Made by a program: the position numbers and the translations under genes
The notes under the pieces: model-generated
Told to the model about the DNA's origin: nothing
Databases searched by the model: none
What the model saw: the letters and a program-made list of their open reading frames with translations, nothing else
Part shown: positions 1-10,570 of the stretch, in pieces
How the letters are laid out: each line of letters opens with the position of its first letter
How positions within the stretch are numbered: position 1 is the stretch's first letter
NCBI RefSeq assembly: GCF_007754155.1
Contig: NZ_CP037423.1
Coordinates: 5,548,865-5,612,864, forward strand
DNA length: 64,000 nucleotides
Direction of reading: 5' to 3'
Source: Stieleria neptunia
GTDB taxonomy: Bacteria > Planctomycetota > Planctomycetia > Pirellulales > Pirellulaceae

Positions 1-1715
<1,715 letters not shown>

Positions 1716-2158
1716 TGCGTGTGTCTCTGAGTGCAAAGCGGAAGTGGGACGGTCAACGGCCACAGTCTAGCGTTTTGCTCCGAATAAATCGCCCCTGCGA
1801 CAGGCCGTCACGGACCGAATCGGGGCACGGCCGACGCTGGAGACGGTAGCCAGCGACGAATGCTTTCCTAGCCGCCTCAGATCGCGGTTTTGGGGCCGGC
1901 GACCCACCAAAGAGCATGTCGTCGTCGCGATTGGCGTCGGTTCAACCCTGCCGATTGCCACGCCGGCGGGGGCAGGTTCCGCCGCCCGACCCGGTAAAAA
2001 ATTCAAAAATCCGCAGCTGTCAATCTAGGCAGCTTGCGGCCTGTGTACCGGACGTACCGATTCTCTTGGTCATTCGGGTTGTCTCTTGTCGATAAGCTTT
2101 TTCGATGAAGGACTGATTCCTAAATGGCTTCCGGCTGGTAAGAGAGACGTTGATCCCC
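1716..2158. other. Intergenic region, no gene supported
   Basis: This stretch separates divergent genes: aconitase to the left and a proline-rich exported protein to the right. A 79-codon minus-strand frame at 1767-2006 has an Arg/Ala/Pro-rich composition typical of non-coding high-GC DNA and no recognisable start context, so I do not call it. Promoters for both flanking genes should lie here, but no convincing -35/-10 pair was identified by eye. Confidence 0.5.
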
Positions 2159-3268
2159 ATGACTTTGACTCACCCCCTGAATCGTATGTCGTCTCGGACA
2201 CGCCGACACGGCTGGCAAGCGGGCAAAGCCCTGGTGCTGACCAGCCTTGCGACTGGAATCTCGGCGTTTTCGTTGCTGGGCCAGCCCCACGCGTCGGCAG
2301 CCGAGACGCCGAGCAATGCGTACTCCGCCAGTCGCACCCCATGCCTGTGCGATTGTGGCAGCTGCGGAAAAGCGGGGCGACCGTCGAACCCGGTCTACCA
2401 AACACTGGACACGGTGGCCGGCGGTATCGAAAAACTGCTGGGACTGGATCGTTGTTGCGAGGCCGGATGCGCCACGCATGCCTGCGATGGTGGATGCGAT
2501 TCGGCCCCCTGGATGATGGACCTGGAATCAACCCACCCGCCGATGTTGCAGATCCCCGATCCGCCGGCGACGGCCCAACCCATGGCCAAACCGCCCAACG
2601 CGGCGCCGCAATTGCCGACGGTCCCGCCGCTGGCCCCCGCGCCGAAGCAAGCTGCGCCGAAGCAAGCTGCACCGAAGGTTGCTCCCCCCAAGCCTGCCGC
2701 GCCGGCATCGCCCGCGCCCCCGCAATCGTCGCGCCGACAAACCATCCCCGCCGTCCCACCGGCGGCGAAACCGCCGGCCCCACCCACGCTCGCTCCGCCG
2801 CCAGCGATTCCAGCCGAACCGATGCCGACCCCTCGTCCCGAGAGGCCTGCGATGCCCCTGCCCGAGCCGGATGCCGAATCGCCAGCCCCCTTGGGCACTC
2901 CAGATCTGTCGCCCCCGAGTCGACCGAATTTGCCCCCCACGCCGAGCCCGGTCGATCCGCCACAGCAGCCCCCAAAAGAAGGCTCGATCTTTGACGCCTT
3001 GGATGACCTTGATGATCCCTTCCAAGAGGATGCCGCCCGCCTGCAGCGCCAATACGGGTCCATTCGGCCGATGCTGGAACGTGCGAGCCGCGTGCTCACG
3101 CCGACCTATCAACCGGTTTACCCCACGCCCAAGACGCCGATGCAGTTCACCCAAAAGCCCGACCGCGCCGTGGGCAGTGGATTGCGACCGGTCAATCACG
3201 AAGAACCGATCGAGTTGCGTCCGATGACCAGCCGACGTGTGTTGGCACCGTACCGGCCCTCGCGCTAA
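2159..3268 (+). CDS. Proline-rich exported protein of unknown function
   Basis: The function is not recognised. The 369-residue product starts with a basic region and a hydrophobic stretch (about residues 20-45) ending in HASA-A, a plausible signal peptidase I site. A cysteine-rich patch follows (CLCDCGSC, then CCEAGC and CDGGC, about residues 58-110). A long Pro/Ala region then runs to about residue 270, and a short charged segment with DALDDLDDP lies before a basic C-terminus. The ATG at 2159 is chosen over an in-frame TTG at 2150 because AGAGAG lies 12 bases upstream. It stands alone, with convergent or divergent neighbours. It is probably an envelope or cell-wall-associated protein; the composition resembles extended linkers rather than an enzyme. 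Confidence 0.7.
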   Translation: MTLTHPLNRMSSRTRRHGWQAGKALVLTSLATGISAFSLLGQPHASAAETPSNAYSASRTPCLCDCGSCGKAGRPSNPVYQTLDTVAGGIEKLLGLDRCCEAGCATHACDGGCDSAPWMMDLESTHPPMLQIPDPPATAQPMAKPPNAAPQLPTVPPLAPAPKQAAPKQAAPKVAPPKPAAPASPAPPQSSRRQTIPAVPPAAKPPAPPTLAPPPAIPAEPMPTPRPERPAMPLPEPDAESPAPLGTPDLSPPSRPNLPPTPSPVDPPQQPPKEGSIFDALDDLDDPFQEDAARLQRQYGSIRPMLERASRVLTPTYQPVYPTPKTPMQFTQKPDRAVGSGLRPVNHEEPIELRPMTSRRVLAPYRPSR

Positions 3269-3330
3269 GACGACGCTTGGGGTTGGAAGTCGACACGGCC
3301 CAATCGAGGTCGACAGGGCGTACCAATCGG

Positions 3331-4497
3331 CTATCCCCCGAGAGGCAGTCCGGCACTCCACGCGGCAGCCATCCCCATTGCCATTTTCACATAGTCCGCT
3401 TGCTGTGCTTGTCGGTCTCGCCGTTCGCACGCGTCGGCGTCCGAACAGAACAACGTGTCGGCGAACTGACGACCGCCCATCGTGATCGTGGTCGTTTTCT
3501 GGAACCGCCTCTGTGTAAATGCAGTCATTGCCGCGTCGAGATCGGTGGGAGAGGCGTCGATTTCGCGAGCCAACCACCACGCGTCTTCCAACGCTTGTGC
3601 GACCCCTTGGCCCGACGTGGGCAACGCTGCATGTGCTGCGTCACCGATCATGATCACATTGCCTCGATGCCATGTGGACACCGGATCATGATCGTACAAG
3701 CGAATGTACTTCGCCCTTGAATCTGCGGCTTGTGAGATGATCTCTCCGATGCAACCAGGCCAGCAACCGAATGTCTGTCGCAGATCAGCAAGGTGCTCGT
3801 CCACCTGCTCTTCCTCGTCTCCTCTGGCCACCGCTCCTGCAGCCCAGTAGGCCACATTCGCCGACACGGGGACAATCCCGAAGCGTGCACCGACACCCCA
3901 GTAATCGCAGATTTCCATGCGATCGAATGCAGTACGGGCGCACCGGAAAACTCCGATCCAATTCGCAAATCCCTGAAACGCCGGTCGGTTGTCCTTCAAA
4001 ATGTACCGACGGGCAATCGAGTTCATTCGTCCATCCGCTCCGACGACCATGCGGGGTGCGATCGTTGTGCCGTCAGAAAATTGCACCCGGCATGTCGCCC
4101 CGGTTTCGACAATCGATGTCACTGGCATCTCGTAGTGGATCGGAATCTCGTCGCGCTCCACACGCCGCAAGAGGACTCGCATCAGGTCCTGACGTAGAAC
4201 CGAAAGACTGGGATATCCCATCGTCGCATCAAGACGCTGGACATCGAGACTTCCGAGTTCGACTCCATCCTTCGAGATTCGTCGCATCGCCCTGACCTTT
4301 CCCGCGTGCGGGCGCAGCACATCCAGGACGCCCAATTCGTTCAGCACGAATGACGCGTTCGGCCAGCATACGATGCCGGCGCCGAGATCATGAACGGATT
4401 GACGCCGTTCGTAGACGGTCGCCTTCATCCCAATCCGTTTCAGCGAAATTGCGGTCGCCAATCCGGCGATTCCGCCACCAAGTATCGCAACGTCCAA
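3331..4497 (-). CDS. FAD-dependent monooxygenase (UbiH / salicylate hydroxylase-like)
   Basis: This is a 388-residue class A flavin monooxygenase that would hydroxylate an aromatic or similar small substrate using NAD(P)H and oxygen. Visible motifs are the N-terminal dinucleotide fold ILGGGIAGLA (residues 5-14), the GADGR motif that contacts FAD and NAD(P)H (153-157), and the second FAD motif GDAAHA (285-290) followed by PTSGQG. The length is normal for the family. The start is a TTG: a perfect AGGAGG (plus-strand complement at 4506-4511) lies 8 bases upstream, which settles it. No pathway genes adjoin it, so the substrate cannot be inferred. Confidence 0.88.
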   Translation of the reverse strand: MDVAILGGGIAGLATAISLKRIGMKATVYERRQSVHDLGAGIVCWPNASFVLNELGVLDVLRPHAGKVRAMRRISKDGVELGSLDVQRLDATMGYPSLSVLRQDLMRVLLRRVERDEIPIHYEMPVTSIVETGATCRVQFSDGTTIAPRMVVGADGRMNSIARRYILKDNRPAFQGFANWIGVFRCARTAFDRMEICDYWGVGARFGIVPVSANVAYWAAGAVARGDEEEQVDEHLADLRQTFGCWPGCIGEIISQAADSRAKYIRLYDHDPVSTWHRGNVIMIGDAAHAALPTSGQGVAQALEDAWWLAREIDASPTDLDAAMTAFTQRRFQKTTTITMGGRQFADTLFCSDADACERRDRQAQQADYVKMAMGMAAAWSAGLPLGG

Positions 4498-4568
4498 GAC
4501 TTGAACCTCCTGTTGATTCGCCCCGATGGTGCTGTGTCAGCGTTAAATGTTCGGATTGCGTTTGTTGA

Positions 4569-4646
4569 GCGGAAAAAGGGTCAGGTACCAAAAACCAAAT
4601 GGCCCGAAGGGTGCTTCGCATTTTTGGTACCTGCCCCCTTTTCCGC
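4569..4646. repeat. REP-like 78-bp palindrome
   Basis: Two near-perfect arms of about 25 bases face each other. The left arm begins GCGGAAAAAGGGTCAGGTAC and the right arm ends CTGCCCCCTTTTCCGC, with about 26 bases between. It sits between the monooxygenase start and the cytochrome stop. A degenerate single arm (GCGGAAAAGGCGGCAGGTAC) recurs at 11241-11260. This is the form of a REP/RAYT-type dispersed palindrome; no RAYT transposase gene is present in the window. Confidence 0.7.
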
Positions 4647-4661
4647 GGCAGCCGGAATCGC

Positions 4662-4674
4662 AAGCTGGAAGCTT
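4662..4674. repeat. Gene-3'-end hairpin AAGCT-GGA-AGCTT
   Basis: A 5-bp stem with a GGA loop lies directly after the stop codon of the ten-heme cytochrome gene. It is the variant form of the AGGCT-GGA-AGCCT hairpin found at 14684, 21511 and 48764. The G-C pair is replaced by A-T on both sides of the stem, which supports selection for pairing. Confidence 0.5.
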
Positions 4675-4680
4675 ACGCCA

Positions 4681-6687
4681 CTATCGCAGACCGCCATCGC
4701 TGATGTGGTAGCGGTGGCATTGGGTGCAGGCCTCGCCGGCGGCGTTGGTGTGATGGCACGCCGCGCACGATTCACGCCCCAGAGCTTTGAACTCCGACCC
4801 GGCAAAGACGAATTCATGGTCCGGCATCGTCCGTCGATCGCGAACTTGGTGACAGTGACTGCAATCACCGAGCGCGGAGACACTCAGGTGGGGGCGATGC
4901 GAAAATTTGGTGAACTCGCTCCGTCGTCCGACCTGACGTTCCGCCCGCCAGGTCGCGGGAATCGCGGTCGCAGCGGGATGGCAAGACACACACGCGGCGA
5001 CAACGGATGCGGCGAAGAAACGCTGCTTCAGCGGATCGTGTTCACCCAGCTGCGCGAATGTTTCAATCATGCCCGCCATCACGGGATCGGCATGCCCATT
5101 GCCTCGATAGCTGACCGCCATGCGTTGATCGTCGCGATACCAGCCGCCGACTCGCACCAACTCCGATGGCGACACAGCGGACACGCCCGTTGACGACCGT
5201 TCCGCCGAATCGGCCAGCGGATCTTGCTGAAGCGGATCCTCCAGCAGCGGATCTTCCACCAGCAAGTCGTCATCGCCCGGATCGCCCAGCAGGCTCGATC
5301 CCAGCAGGTCGTCCTCCAACAAGTCGTCCTCGTCCGCAAGCACCAAACGGATCTTCGCTTGCGGTCGTGCGATCGTCGCGTTTTGCGGACCGATCCTGTT
5401 GGTCCGCGTGAACCAATTTTTGCCGGCCGACTCGATCAACTGCGGCGGCAGCGATCGCAGAACAGGCCGGAACGGACCGGGAGAAATCCCCTGTTGCAAC
5501 AACCGCTCTTGGATCGCCGCTTGGCCCCGTCTGGCAACGTCGTCAATCAGCGTTTGATAACCGTTCGCCAGACGAGCAAGCGTCTGATTGGCTTGCGGGT
5601 CTTCGATCGACAAGCGACTGACATCCGCCCCCGGTACAACCCGCACGATTCCGGACACCGTCGGATCGCCGCGCAACATCAACTCGGCAAGCGGCGAGAT
5701 CACTCCATCGGCAAACCCGGTCGCGCCCTCCGGCCAATCGCTGACGTCGGTCAAAACGCTTGGCGGCAGGGATGGCAGGGCGATCAAATCGATGCCCTTG
5801 CCCGCCTGCACGTTCATCGCGTCATCGTGACAAGCTTGGCAGCCGGTTTCATAACTCGCCACGCGAACCAGTTCCCCTGTCGGGCCCGCGGGATGGCAGA
5901 TCGAGCAATCGAACTTTTCCGCCCCCGACTTCCATGACGGGAAATGGGTCTGCTGGTGAGTGGCGTGATTGAACGACAGTTCTCCGCCGCGACCATAGGG
6001 CCAACCGTTCCAATCCGGATGTGAATCGGCGAACCCGCCAAAGCGTTTGCTGTGACAGCTTTGACATTGGTTGTTTGACACCGACAACAAGTCTCCATCG
6101 GCGCCATGGTGCTCTTGATGGCAGGTCCGGCAAGCGACATCGTTTTGGTCGACGGCCGCGTCGGGAATCAGTCGAGCCAACAAGCCGGTGCTGCCGGCGG
6201 TCGAACGCTGGGAAGCCAGCCGAACCGTTTCGGTCATCTGATCACGAACCGACAGGGGCAGATTGTGTGCCGCGAAAGCCAGGTTGGCATCGATCGTGCG
6301 GTGGTGGCAATCCACGCACAGATCCGATTGCCGGACACCGGCATGCGAACCACTTGCCGAACGAAACCACGCCGTCAGTGACAAGGCGGCTTGATGATGA
6401 CACGCGCCGCATTTGTCGCCGGCAACGGCGCCGGCCAGAATCTGGGCATGCGGCGTCGACAATTCACCGGGCTTGAGCAATTGGTCCGGGGGCATCATCG
6501 CCAACATCGCCAAGCCGCCTAGCGCAACGCAGATCATAAAAACAACGGTCCAACGACGGCGTCGCCCCGACCAGGTGCGGACGCGGGCGTCACCGGTCGA
6601 TCCGGTTGCGTCGACGGCCGGCATCCACCAATCGCCGGGCCGGTCGTTTGCGGGCGGTTGCGGGATTTCAAGATTGTCTCTTCGCAT
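4681..6687 (-). CDS. Ten-heme c-type cytochrome, membrane-anchored
   Basis: The 668-residue product has one N-terminal membrane segment (about residues 46-66) and ten CXXCH heme-binding motifs: CGACH, CVDCH, CRTCH, CQSCH, CSICH and CQACH in the N-terminal half, then CVSCH, CSHCH, CAACH and CTQCH near the C-terminus. The two heme clusters are separated by a heme-free region of about 230 residues that contains an acidic, leucine-rich repetitive stretch (DLLEDDLLGSSLLGDPG and similar). It would sit outside the cytoplasmic membrane and pass electrons along a heme wire. It is the last gene of a three-gene unit after a cytochrome b and a ferredoxin-type protein (21-bp gap), so it is probably the periplasmic arm of a quinol-linked redox complex. 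The electron acceptor is unknown. Confidence 0.9.
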   Translation of the reverse strand: MRRDNLEIPQPPANDRPGDWWMPAVDATGSTGDARVRTWSGRRRRWTVVFMICVALGGLAMLAMMPPDQLLKPGELSTPHAQILAGAVAGDKCGACHHQAALSLTAWFRSASGSHAGVRQSDLCVDCHHRTIDANLAFAAHNLPLSVRDQMTETVRLASQRSTAGSTGLLARLIPDAAVDQNDVACRTCHQEHHGADGDLLSVSNNQCQSCHSKRFGGFADSHPDWNGWPYGRGGELSFNHATHQQTHFPSWKSGAEKFDCSICHPAGPTGELVRVASYETGCQACHDDAMNVQAGKGIDLIALPSLPPSVLTDVSDWPEGATGFADGVISPLAELMLRGDPTVSGIVRVVPGADVSRLSIEDPQANQTLARLANGYQTLIDDVARRGQAAIQERLLQQGISPGPFRPVLRSLPPQLIESAGKNWFTRTNRIGPQNATIARPQAKIRLVLADEDDLLEDDLLGSSLLGDPGDDDLLVEDPLLEDPLQQDPLADSAERSSTGVSAVSPSELVRVGGWYRDDQRMAVSYRGNGHADPVMAGMIETFAQLGEHDPLKQRFFAASVVAACVSCHPAATAIPATWRAERQVGRRSEFTKFSHRPHLSVSALGDCSHCHQVRDRRTMPDHEFVFAGSEFKALGRESCAACHHTNAAGEACTQCHRYHISDGGLR

Positions 6688-6708
6688 GGCTTGCTCTGCG
6701 CCTCGTCC

Positions 6709-7539
6709 TCAACCTACGAACCGCAACACGATCACCATGTGAATCAGCGACATCGCCAACAACACCAGCGACAGGAGCGAATGAAACACGACCCAGCAAC
6801 GCAGTCGTAGCTGCAGGGCAAATTGATAATCCAAATCGTCGCGGCGACGCACCAGTGCCGCGAACTGTCCGGCAACGCGTCGTCCGTCCTGCTCCAGATA
6901 ACGATCCAATTCCTTCAGGTCAGCGAGCAACCTGCGGCGTCGATTCCCGTTGGGTGCGATCACGTAGGCAAACGTCGGACGGCTGACAAAGAACGGTGCC
7001 AAGGCTTGTTGGTAGAACGTCTCCAACACCTGTTTGGCCGACGTTTCGCTGATTTGGCGACAGGCGTGATCGGCCGTGGCGGCGATTTGATTCCGCACCC
7101 AATCGATACGATCGAATCGATGTTGGCCTTCGACCGCCGTGAGTTTTTTCGGCAGCGTCCGACTGGCATAGATCCCATAAAAGCCGCTCGCGGTGACCAT
7201 CAAAAACACGATCGACAAGCAACCCTCCAGCATCCCTCCGGCGATCAACGCCGGAACGTGAAGCAGGTAGATCGCGGTGGTGAAAACGCCGACATAAAGA
7301 TGGATCTGCGTCCAGGTGCTGACGCTGCCCAGCGGCCAAAACGGCAAGCGACGGCGCACGCCCAACAACATCAACAGGAACAGACCTGCCAACAAGGTGA
7401 AACCGGTGAAGAATGCCGGCATCCCCAGACGCGCTGTTTCCCAGCGGGTGATTCCCCAAAAGACCGCGATCACGACCAGCGTCACCGACAAGGCGACGAC
7501 TCGACGTGTTCTCAAGCTGGGCCCCTGTGAACGATTCAC
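6709..7539 (-). CDS. Membrane cytochrome b-like subunit
   Basis: The 276-residue protein has about five predicted membrane segments: two near the N-terminus, two around residues 80-140, and one at the C-terminus. Histidines lie in or beside the helices (QIHLYVG, YLLHVP, VFHSLL, LIHMVI), as in di-heme b-type cytochromes that take electrons from quinol. The central soluble loop has no known motif. I place the start at GTG 7539 because AGGAGAG lies 8 bases upstream; the frame is open to another GTG at 7563. It sits 75 bases after the CNB/ferredoxin gene and 21 bases before the ten-heme cytochrome, so the three are probably one operon. The family assignment rests on topology and histidine placement only. 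Confidence 0.72.
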   Translation of the reverse strand: MNRSQGPSLRTRRVVALSVTLVVIAVFWGITRWETARLGMPAFFTGFTLLAGLFLLMLLGVRRRLPFWPLGSVSTWTQIHLYVGVFTTAIYLLHVPALIAGGMLEGCLSIVFLMVTASGFYGIYASRTLPKKLTAVEGQHRFDRIDWVRNQIAATADHACRQISETSAKQVLETFYQQALAPFFVSRPTFAYVIAPNGNRRRRLLADLKELDRYLEQDGRRVAGQFAALVRRRDDLDYQFALQLRLRCWVVFHSLLSLVLLAMSLIHMVIVLRFVG

Positions 7540-7614
7540 GCTTGCAACTCTCCTGGCGTCCACGCATTCGCCCGATCGGTCCAGCGACCGACATTGATCT
7601 TGCCCAACATCGCT

Positions 7615-9453
7615 TTAGCTCCGTTTTTCCAGCCAATCAGAAAGGGGGGGAGACTCGCTCAAGTCGATTCGGACGAGTGCGTCGTGCGGGCAGGCCGCGG
7701 CGCACGCCGGTCCCGACGGCAACCCACTGCACTGATCGCATTTGGCGGCTTTGCGAATTGCTTTTCCACTTTTCTCGTCGACGTAGGGCCGGCCCTTGCG
7801 ATCGACAACCTCCGCCATCGCGATGTTCTCGTAGGGACACGCCGCAGCGCAAACCCCACAGCCGACGCAGATCGGATCGTGGATCGAAACCACGCCCGTG
7901 TTCTGATCACGCGCGATCGCCCCGGTGGGACAGCCGATCATGCAAACCGGATCGCTGCAATGCATACAGGCTTGGACGAATTGCAAACGGTCGTGAACGA
8001 TCCCCTGTCGCACGAATCGTGGATTGCCGTCGTGGACGTCCGCGCAGGCTTTGACACAATCATCGCAGCGGGTGCAGCGATGCAAATCAATCACCATCGC
8101 TTCGCGACCGTTATTCAAGCGATGCTGAACGATGAACTCCAGCATGCTGGTCGAATCGAAACTGACACCGGCGGCGTGCTCGATGTCCTGCGACGGATCG
8201 GGCGAAAAACTGGCCGCCGGTTCGCTCCGCTGGTCGCTGCGAACGCGCCGCCGATCCGTCCGTTTCTCCGTAAACGCTTTCTGCAGCGTCTGGGCGCTCT
8301 CGGGCAATTCAGACTTGCGGATGTGGGGCAAAATCTCCGTCGCAAACACTTCGATCGGAATCGAAAGTGCGTCCAAGAACCCGACGGCCCGCAGCGAGTG
8401 TTGGTACTGGAGCGCAGGCATGGATTCCGGTCGCATCGCGTTGTAGGCGATCTCTTCGATCCCGAATAAGTGCCCCTTGCCCAGATAGGCGACCGTTCGA
8501 TGGGCCGCACCGTGACGCACGCACATCCGCCCGAATCCGCTCCGCACCACAATCAACTCGGTCGGCAATTGCCCCTGATCGACGACCAAGGGTTCCGATG
8601 CGATTTGATCCGCCGGATGCAATTTGCGGGTCTTCTTGTAATCGGCGTTCCATTCCATCCGGCCGTACGACCGAAGCTCCGTCGCTTCGATCACCCGTTG
8701 CATGTTTTCTTCCGGCAGGTACCGCAGCAAGGGGATTTCGCGCAGGTGGACGGGCAACCAATGCCGACGATAGTGTTGTTCCAACGTGTCGGCGAAGCGT
8801 CGGTCGCGTCGCAGGATTCGCAACCCTTGCCAACGGATCTCGACCAGCGCCGCTTCGGTCTCCGCAACCACCGTGGCCGTTCGCGGCGATCGATACATCG
8901 CCGCCACTTCGCCGAACAACTCTCCGGGCCCCAGCGAAACACTCTCGTGCCGCCGCAACACGCCCTCGATGTCCTGCAAGAAGATCGCGGGACGATCGTC
9001 GACCTGGCGAATCGATTGATGGCCCCCCGGGCCCGCGTTGATGCTGACCTGCTCTGCGGTTCGCGTTTCCGGGTGGGGCGAGCGTCGCAAGAACCGTGAG
9101 AGGGCTTCACCCCAGCCGATCGAGCGAGCCGGTTGGCGACCGAGTTGCTGATCGGTCAACGAATCGACCAGCACACGCACGTTGCCGGTGACCAGCAAGA
9201 ATGCACTGTTTCCGTAATCTCCCTCGCGGACGATCACCTCACCGGGCTCCACACGATGGAGCCGACAATCGTAACGCAAGATTCCCGACAGCGGTGTCGC
9301 ACGGGGAAACGCGGACTGATCCATTTGATTGAACGGGCCGCGCGTGCGCAGCCACGCGACATCGGCATCCGTCATGGATGCGTCGAGCGGTTCGTCCCAT
9401 CGGCTGGGACGCTGCACCGGAATTGTCGGGGTCGAGTCCATCGCCCTTTCCAT
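7615..9453 (-). CDS. Tandem cyclic-nucleotide-binding domains fused to four-cluster ferredoxin
   Basis: This is a 612-residue fusion. The N-terminal half carries two CRP-like cNMP-binding folds (about residues 45-200 and 215-360; motifs VIVREGDYGNSAFLL, GELFGEVAAMYRSPRTATV and GKGHLFGIEEIAYN). The C-terminal part (about 440-600) is a DmsB/NrfC-type ferredoxin with 16 cysteines for four 4Fe-4S clusters: CTRCDDCVKAC, CMHCSDPVCMIGC, CVGCGVCAAAC, and CDQCSGLPSGPACAAAC. No DNA-binding domain or catalytic oxidoreductase domain is visible. It probably relays electrons in the cytoplasm to or from the membrane cytochrome b encoded next, with flow gated by ligand binding (inference). An in-frame ATG at 9441 is an alternative start. 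Confidence 0.88.
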   Translation of the reverse strand: MERAMDSTPTIPVQRPSRWDEPLDASMTDADVAWLRTRGPFNQMDQSAFPRATPLSGILRYDCRLHRVEPGEVIVREGDYGNSAFLLVTGNVRVLVDSLTDQQLGRQPARSIGWGEALSRFLRRSPHPETRTAEQVSINAGPGGHQSIRQVDDRPAIFLQDIEGVLRRHESVSLGPGELFGEVAAMYRSPRTATVVAETEAALVEIRWQGLRILRRDRRFADTLEQHYRRHWLPVHLREIPLLRYLPEENMQRVIEATELRSYGRMEWNADYKKTRKLHPADQIASEPLVVDQGQLPTELIVVRSGFGRMCVRHGAAHRTVAYLGKGHLFGIEEIAYNAMRPESMPALQYQHSLRAVGFLDALSIPIEVFATEILPHIRKSELPESAQTLQKAFTEKRTDRRRVRSDQRSEPAASFSPDPSQDIEHAAGVSFDSTSMLEFIVQHRLNNGREAMVIDLHRCTRCDDCVKACADVHDGNPRFVRQGIVHDRLQFVQACMHCSDPVCMIGCPTGAIARDQNTGVVSIHDPICVGCGVCAAACPYENIAMAEVVDRKGRPYVDEKSGKAIRKAAKCDQCSGLPSGPACAAACPHDALVRIDLSESPPLSDWLEKRS

Positions 9454-9768
9454 AGGCTCTGACGAAAACCAAGGTCAAGCGCAATCAGGGAACTGACGGG
9501 GGCCGGGCGGACTGGGCCGACTGGGGCGGACTGGGCCGACTGGGGCGGACTGGGCCGACTGGGGCAGGGGAGTTGATTTCCACACCCTGGCGAGCGGCCT
9601 GGCAAACAACGATGCCTGGCGTTGCCGATCGGCCGGTCGACTGTCACCACCGCATTTCGGGTATACTGGCCGTCGTGGAGATCGGTGAATGGGGCCGCTC
9701 GGTCTCGGTGATTTTCGACCGGTGGCCGCAAATCACGTTGTTCCCGAAAACGATCGCGAGAACGTTCC
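9454..9768. other. Intergenic region between divergent genes
   Basis: It separates the redox unit (minus strand) from the small ATPase (plus strand). It contains the tandem repeat at 9504-9566 and, near 9662, a TATACT that could be a -10 box for the ATPase gene; the upstream -35 match is weak. No coding frame is convincing. Confidence 0.5.
9504..9566. repeat. Three copies of a 19-bp tandem repeat
   Basis: The unit GGGGCGGACTGGGCCGACT is repeated about three times head to tail with almost no divergence. It lies just upstream of the ferredoxin-fusion gene, so it could affect that gene's promoter region. Slippage during replication is the simplest origin. Confidence 0.85.
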
Positions 9769-10467
9769 TTGAAGTCGTCGTTTGAATTCCAGCCCACGAA
9801 TCCATTTTCGACGTCGTTCATTGCGCCGTCGCAGGTCGTCTATCGGTTCTCCCACGGAGCCAACGCGACCAATCCGCACAACGTGGACGCGCAATTGGAG
9901 TCGCTGCTGGCGAAGCTGAAAAGCACCCGCCGGGCGGTGATCGTCGGGCCCCACGGGACCGGAAAATCGACGCTGCTGCATACTTTTCTACCCAAGCTGC
10001 AGCGGAGCTATCCGCAAGTCGCGTTCCACCAGCTCAGCAACGATCCCTCGATGAGCCTTGGCAAACGTTTGGCGGATCGGTTTCGAGCCGGCAAGCGGAT
10101 TCGCCAACGACTGCTGGAACTTCCCCAAGACGGCCTGTTGGTCGTCGACGGCTGGGAACAGATGACACACGTTTCCAGGTTGCGCGTCGCACGAACCGCA
10201 TCGAATCGAAAATTGACGCTGCTTGCGACCTGCCACTACCGCATGCCCGGATGGACGGTGCTTCACGAAACCCGGGCGAACCCCAAACTGATTCGCTCCC
10301 TGGCCGACGACCTCTTGTCCGATTCGCCCTATGAGCTTCGCAAGATGATCGATGGCCACTTAAAAGACCGACGGCTCACGCCGACGACCAATGTCCGGGA
10401 ACTGTGGTTCGAGATGTATGATATGGTCGAAGACGCCCACACGCACGAACTAAAATTCCACGGCTGA
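9769..10467 (+). CDS. Small P-loop ATPase of unknown role
   Basis: The 232-residue protein has a Walker A motif GPHGTGKST (about residues 64-72) and a Walker B-like LLVVDGWEQ, in the arrangement of small AAA/ExeA-like ATPases. No additional domain, membrane segment or signal peptide is seen. The start is a TTG: an in-frame stop lies about 58 bases upstream and there is no ATG in between, with a weak GAGAA 8 bases before it. A plus-strand gene of unknown function begins about 100 bases downstream, so the two may form a pair. The target of the ATPase cannot be told from sequence. Confidence 0.8.
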   Translation: MKSSFEFQPTNPFSTSFIAPSQVVYRFSHGANATNPHNVDAQLESLLAKLKSTRRAVIVGPHGTGKSTLLHTFLPKLQRSYPQVAFHQLSNDPSMSLGKRLADRFRAGKRIRQRLLELPQDGLLVVDGWEQMTHVSRLRVARTASNRKLTLLATCHYRMPGWTVLHETRANPKLIRSLADDLLSDSPYELRKMIDGHLKDRRLTPTTNVRELWFEMYDMVEDAHTHELKFHG

Positions 10468-10570
10468 CGTAAACCTCTCGCTGCGACGGTTCCGCGCCAA
10501 CCGTACCCTGTTCGATGGACCGCCTCGGACGCCTTCCCGATTCCGCCCCTGCTCCCCACCACCTGCTCCG

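Noticed and set aside
1767..2006. 79-codon minus-strand frame
   Set aside because: No start signal, atypical composition and no family resemblance.
2070..3580. Long minus-strand frames over the proline-rich gene
   Set aside because: Low-complexity Gly/Arg-rich shadows of the Pro/Ala codons on the other strand.
7594..8469. 291-codon plus-strand frame
   Set aside because: Antisense to the well-supported ferredoxin fusion gene.
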